From the NCBI RefSeq assembly GCF_014696135.1, contig NZ_JACJPP010000011.1:823197-887196 (forward strand): a stretch of 64,000 nucleotides of DNA, in the 5' to 3' direction. Position numbers and translations under genes: made by a program. The notes under the pieces were generated by a model that ran no database searches, had not been told where the DNA came from, and worked only from the letters and a program-made list of their open reading frames with translations. The stretch is from Nodosilinea sp. FACHB-141 (GTDB taxonomy: Bacteria; Cyanobacteriota; Cyanobacteriia; Phormidesmidales; Phormidesmidaceae). Shown here piece by piece: positions 60,651 to 64,000 of the stretch; the first letter of the stretch is position 1; every line of letters starts with the position of its first letter.

Positions 60651-61742
60651 ATGTTCAATCCGTTTGTGCCGCAGTCGCTGATTTGCCGAGAGAGTGAATT
60701 AGAACGCGTCTGCGCCCTGCTCCGTCAAGACAGCGATTTTGTAGTAACCGGAGTGCCAGGCATTGGCCGCCGCACCCTAATTCGCAGCGCCGCCTGCCAG
60801 GAGGGCTCGCGCTGTCTGGAAATCGACCTGCTACGCTGCCGCAACGCGGGTCAATTTCTGCGGTTTTTGGCCGATGGCATTGTGGACGCCTTCTCAGAAC
60901 CGAGTGAAATTGCCCAAATTCAGCAGTGGAGCTTGAATCAGCCTCTCAGCGTTGATCAAACATTGGAGACCGAAGCGCGGCTGGTGTGGCCCAAAACCCT
61001 GGGCAAAGAGTGGCCCTTGTTTGAGGACTTACTATCGCTGCCCCAATACCTAGCAGAATGGCTCAACTGCCAGGTGGTGATTATCTTTCACAACTTTCCC
61101 CACATTCGCTCATGGGATCGTCAGGGCAAGTGGGAAAGTCACCTGCGCCAGGAGATCGAGCGGCAGAATCGGGTCAGCTACGCTTTAATCGCCACCGTGG
61201 CCGAACCCTGGATGACCGCCAGCCAGCTGCCGGTGATTGCGCTTACCCCCCTGAGCGATCGCGAACTGCAACCCTGGGTAATTGGCACCATGGCCACAGC
61301 GGGCCTCAAGTTTGACCCCGAAAGCCAGGCCCTGGAGCTGTTTCTTAGCTACGTGCAGGGCCACATGAAGGATGCCATTACCCTAGCCCAGCGCCTGTGG
61401 TTGGGCTGCAATGCGATCGCCTCACCGGCCCCAGAGCTAATTCAGGCGCACCTGGTGCATAGCACCATGCTAGGTCTAGCCCAAGATATGGCGGTTGTCT
61501 TTGAAGCCCTGCTGCTGCTGTTGCCCTCTACCCAGGCCCGCGTGCTTGAAAGCCTGGCCCTCGACCCCACCGACAGCCCTCAGTCCAATGCCTACATCAA
61601 GAAACACCAGCTTTCGCGGGGCGGAGGCTTGCAGGGGGCGCTCACCAGCCTGGAGCAAAAGGGCTTAATCTACGGCCCCCAGTTCGGCTACCGGATTGCG
61701 CTGCCGCTGCTCGATTTTTGGCTCAAACAGCGGCTGCGGTAG
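60651..61742 (+). CDS. STAND/AAA-type ATPase with degenerate Walker motifs
   Basis: 363 aa. N-terminal FVPQSLICRESELERVCALL then FVVTGVPGIGRRTLIRSAAC, where the P-loop Lys (G-x4-G-K-T/S) is Arg. The Walker-B-like strand reads NCQVVIIFHNFPHI; the usual DE is HN. The rest is all-helical with a C-terminal winged-helix-like end (ALTSLEQKGLIYGPQFGYRI). It resembles archaeal-type ATPase_2 proteins but probably does not hydrolyse ATP. Stands alone, close to a divergent promoter shared with the P-ATPase. Confidence 0.8.
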   Translation: MFNPFVPQSLICRESELERVCALLRQDSDFVVTGVPGIGRRTLIRSAACQEGSRCLEIDLLRCRNAGQFLRFLADGIVDAFSEPSEIAQIQQWSLNQPLSVDQTLETEARLVWPKTLGKEWPLFEDLLSLPQYLAEWLNCQVVIIFHNFPHIRSWDRQGKWESHLRQEIERQNRVSYALIATVAEPWMTASQLPVIALTPLSDRELQPWVIGTMATAGLKFDPESQALELFLSYVQGHMKDAITLAQRLWLGCNAIASPAPELIQAHLVHSTMLGLAQDMAVVFEALLLLLPSTQARVLESLALDPTDSPQSNAYIKKHQLSRGGGLQGALTSLEQKGLIYGPQFGYRIALPLLDFWLKQRLR

Positions 61743-61754
61743 GTAGTTGGCTGG

Positions 61755-61783
61755 GTAGGGGCATTGCAGTGCAATGCCCCTAC
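61755..61783. repeat. REP-like 29-bp palindrome
   Basis: GTAGGGGCATTGCA (61755-61768), G, then TGCAATGCCCCTAC (61770-61783), perfect arms. A widespread cyanobacterial palindrome type. It lies between the convergent ATPase and thioesterase genes and could end both. Confidence 0.85.
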
Positions 61784-61812
61784 GAACAGGCGGAACCAGA
61801 TAGGGTTTTGAA

Positions 61813-62235
61813 TTACACATCTTCTGCGACGGGTGCTAGTTCAAAGCATCCCGACACAGAGGTAGGAATGGTGCGGGGGCGATGGCTAACGGCATCAACA
61901 AAAACCCACTCAGTAGCGCCAGTCGCCAGCACGGTATCGTCGCTGAGGCGCAAAAACTTGTATTGACGGGTGCTGCGGGCTTTGCGCAGGGTGGTGATCC
62001 AGGTGGTGAGGCGCAGGCAATCGCCCGCAAAGGCCGGACGCAGGTAGGTGATTTGGTGCGATCGGGCTACCCAAGTAGCCCCTAGAGCTTGGGTCTCAGC
62101 GGTGCAGCCGACGCTGGTGGCGTGGGCAATGGCGATATCCTGCATCCACTGCACGTAGGCGACGTTGTTGACATGATTATTGCCATCGACAACCTCCATT
62201 GGCACAACAAACTCGTGGTGGTAGAAGGCTTCCAT
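61813..62235 (-). CDS. Acyl-CoA thioesterase, hotdog fold
   Basis: 140 aa of the 4-hydroxybenzoyl-CoA thioesterase group: VVPMEVVDGNNHVNNVAYVQ with the catalytic Asp and NHVNN, then WMQDIAIAHATSVGC and the strands ATWVARSHQITYLRPAFAGD. Tetrameric hotdog. In cyanobacteria such proteins can act as DHNA-CoA thioesterase in phylloquinone synthesis, but the substrate is not fixed from sequence. Confidence 0.9.
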   Translation of the reverse strand: MEAFYHHEFVVPMEVVDGNNHVNNVAYVQWMQDIAIAHATSVGCTAETQALGATWVARSHQITYLRPAFAGDCLRLTTWITTLRKARSTRQYKFLRLSDDTVLATGATEWVFVDAVSHRPRTIPTSVSGCFELAPVAEDV

Positions 62236-62480
62236 GGACTAACCGAAGGGGTATAAGGAGTGCAGTGAGGGCAGAGGAAGTGTTGGGGTTGGAAGAACTC
62301 AGCCTCCAGTACAGGCTAGGAAGCCTAACAAACTAATTGTTCGAATTTCTAAATACTGCGCGGTCTGATGCCGATCGCGCTCTTTAAGGGGATCTATTCG
62401 GCTTGCCGTTTTAGAGACTGCGCGATCGCCCCTTCTTTTCCCCCCGCCATAATGAAGCTAGCTTTATTCCCGGCAATTCT

Positions 62481-63080
62481 ATGGCGAAACTTTGGCCCTA
62501 CGCCACCCCTGGTATTCCCGATCACCTGTTCGAGCAACTGCCCGGCATTCCTCTCAGCAGTCGGGAGGTGCGGCTGCTGCTGCTGGGCTACCTTCGGCTC
62601 AAGCCCAAGGATGTGCTGTGGGATATTGGCGCGGGCACCGGCACCTTGGCGATCGAGGCGGCGCTAATGTGCCCTGTCGGCAAGGTGGTGGCGGTTGAGC
62701 GCGACGAGGATGTAGCCGAGTTAATTCGGCGCAATTGCGATCGCTTTGGCCTTACTAACGTGCAAGTCATTCAGGGCAGCGCCCCCGGCTGTTTGAGCGA
62801 GCTGCCCCACCACCCCGACTGCATTTTTGTCGAAGGCGGACGCAACCTCAAAGAAATTTTGCTGGCCGCCTGGGACTACCTGCCGTCCCTGGGGCGAGTG
62901 GTGGTAACCGCGGGCAACCTCGAAACCCTTTACGTGGTGTCTGAGACCTTTGCCCACCTACGGGTGCGCAACATCGAAGCGGCTCAACCCGCCGTCAACC
63001 GGCTAGAGACTAAGGGCAACTACCAGGTATTCACGGCGGTAGACCCGATTTTCATTCTCAGCGGCGAAAAGTATGAGTGA
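62481..63080 (+). CDS. cbiT: Cobalt-precorrin C15 methyltransferase/decarboxylase CbiT
   Basis: 199 aa. Starts MAKLWPYATPGIPDHLFEQL, SAM-binding LWDIGAGTGTLAIEAALMCP, then VAVERDEDVAELIRRNCDRF and HPDCIFVEGGRNLKEILLAA. Methylates and decarboxylates precorrin-8x precursor in cobalamin synthesis. Stands apart from cbiE in this window (some genomes fuse the two). Its stop overlaps the next gene by 8 bases. Confidence 0.93.
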   Translation: MAKLWPYATPGIPDHLFEQLPGIPLSSREVRLLLLGYLRLKPKDVLWDIGAGTGTLAIEAALMCPVGKVVAVERDEDVAELIRRNCDRFGLTNVQVIQGSAPGCLSELPHHPDCIFVEGGRNLKEILLAAWDYLPSLGRVVVTAGNLETLYVVSETFAHLRVRNIEAAQPAVNRLETKGNYQVFTAVDPIFILSGEKYE

Positions 63081-64000
63081 TAGCAAGGCCAGTTCGGTTG
63101 CCCCACAGTTGAATTCATTAAAGCGATTTCGAGGCTGTCTACTAGGGTTAGCCATCGGTGACGCCGTTGGCACCACGGTCGAATTTCAGCACCGTGGCTC
63201 GTTTCCACCCATAACAAACATGGTTGGTGGTGGTCCTTTCAACCTCAAGCCCGGTCAGTGGACTGACGATACCTCTATGGCTCTGTGCCTAGCCACTAGC
63301 CTCATCGAGGTCAGTGCCTTTGATGCCGCAGATCAAATGAATCGCTACTGCGATTGGCACGAGAATGGTTATCTCAGCAGCACCGGTGACTGCTTTGATA
63401 TTGGCAACACTGTCAGGCAAGCGCTGTCTCAATACAAAACCTCCGGCAATCCATTTAGCGGTTCTACCCATCCCAAAACTGCTGGAAATGGTTGCCTAAT
63501 GAGGCTCGCGCCCGTCCCCATGTTTTATTTTCCCGATCGCGATCGCGCCATCCAGTTTTCGGGCGAGAGTTCTCGCACAACTCACGGGGCACCAGAATGT
63601 ATTGATGCCAGTCGCCTGTTTGGGAATATGTTATTCCGAGCGCTCTCAGGCACTAGCAAAACCGAAATTCTCTTTGACAATGACTTGGATACAATTACAT
63701 CCCCCTCTATCCAAGCTATTGCCGCTGGGGACTATCAAAGCAAGCGAGTCGATGATATTCGAGGCACCGGGTATGTCGTAGACAGCTTGGAAGCGGCGCT
63801 GTGGTGTTTTTGGACAACGGAAAGTTACGAACAAGCCATTCTGGCGGCAGCCAACCTTGGTGATGACGCCGACACAACCGCCGCTATTTGTGGTCAAGTA
63901 GCTGGAGCTTATTACAGCGAATCGGGCATACCAATGTCTTGGCTTGAACAGCTCGCCATGGGTGATCGAATTGCTGAGCTTGCTGAGCGATTACATGCTG
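63073..64000 (+). CDS. ADP-ribosylglycohydrolase family protein (3' partial)
   Basis: At least 309 codons, open to the window end. Start ATG overlaps the cbiT stop by 8 bases. Family motifs: FRGCLLGLAIGDAVGTTVEF near residue 20, QWTDDTSMALCLATSLIE with metal-binding Asp pair, AGNGCLMRLAPVPMFY, and LAAANLGDDADTTAAICGQV with the second metal-binding pair. A DraG/ARH-type hydrolase that removes ADP-ribose from proteins, RNA or small molecules; Mg2+/Mn2+-dependent. Complete in motif content but the C-terminal end is cut. Confidence 0.92.
   Translation, partial: MSDSKASSVAPQLNSLKRFRGCLLGLAIGDAVGTTVEFQHRGSFPPITNMVGGGPFNLKPGQWTDDTSMALCLATSLIEVSAFDAADQMNRYCDWHENGYLSSTGDCFDIGNTVRQALSQYKTSGNPFSGSTHPKTAGNGCLMRLAPVPMFYFPDRDRAIQFSGESSRTTHGAPECIDASRLFGNMLFRALSGTSKTEILFDNDLDTITSPSIQAIAAGDYQSKRVDDIRGTGYVVDSLEAALWCFWTTESYEQAILAAANLGDDADTTAAICGQVAGAYYSESGIPMSWLEQLAMGDRIAELAERLHA

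Noticed and set aside
1..64000. CRISPR array
   Set aside because: No set of regularly spaced identical direct repeats of 25-40 bases was found; the 216-bp and 19-bp repeats have the wrong form.

Overview
The window is chromosomal DNA of a cyanobacterium, probably filamentous. Evidence: GCGATCGC (HIP1) octamers are frequent, and there are cyanobacterial markers: an allophycocyanin-alpha-like protein, an RpaA-type response regulator, DUF1830 and DUF1517 proteins, an FtsH4-like protease and a long ThiE with the cyanobacterial N-terminal extension. I cannot name the species.

Layout. 1-14063: one strand of tightly packed genes for an extracellular contractile injection system (eCIS, phage-tail-like): sheath end, two tube proteins, assembly chaperone, linker protein, LysM tube/hub adaptor, hub, spike, gp25-like wedge, two baseplate J proteins, tail protein I and a large fibre-like protein. 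Cap, ATPase and tape-measure genes are not in the window. 14235-16770: mobile-DNA remains (broken reverse transcriptase, a chimeric transposase-like fragment, an array of 19-bp motifs resembling a Tn7-like transposon end). 16974-19292: a NACHT NTPase, possibly antiphage. 19870-22416: orphan ApcA-like protein, zinc ribbon, receiver with Glu at the phosphosite, DUF1830. 22467-27754 (minus): CheB-CheR fusion, PAS protein and PAS-GGDEF. 28616-30856: FtsH and a PII-like protein. 31306-36146: fasciclin protein and a 1414-aa hybrid kinase. 36899-50515: membrane, redox and stress-type genes (TspO, aldo/keto reductase, SDR, DUF2231, GH13, DUF2243, two YflT-like proteins, Gfo/Idh, small charged proteins), interrupted by a recent IS1-family insertion at 46912-47690. 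50747-64000: housekeeping genes: RpaA, tRNA-Asn, L35/L20, amino-acid-binding protein, TPR protein, ThiE, ThiS, DUF1517, ExoD, Ca2+-type P-ATPase, a degenerate ATPase, thioesterase, CbiT, and the start of an ADP-ribosylglycohydrolase.

How it fits together: the eCIS genes overlap or nearly abut and look like one operon building one particle. The chaperone gene shows the hallmarks of a programmed -1 frameshift into a DUF6760-like domain, as in phage tail chaperones. The eCIS, transposon relics and NACHT gene form an accessory block. The 37-50 kb block looks like a stress-response neighbourhood. No CRISPR array was seen.
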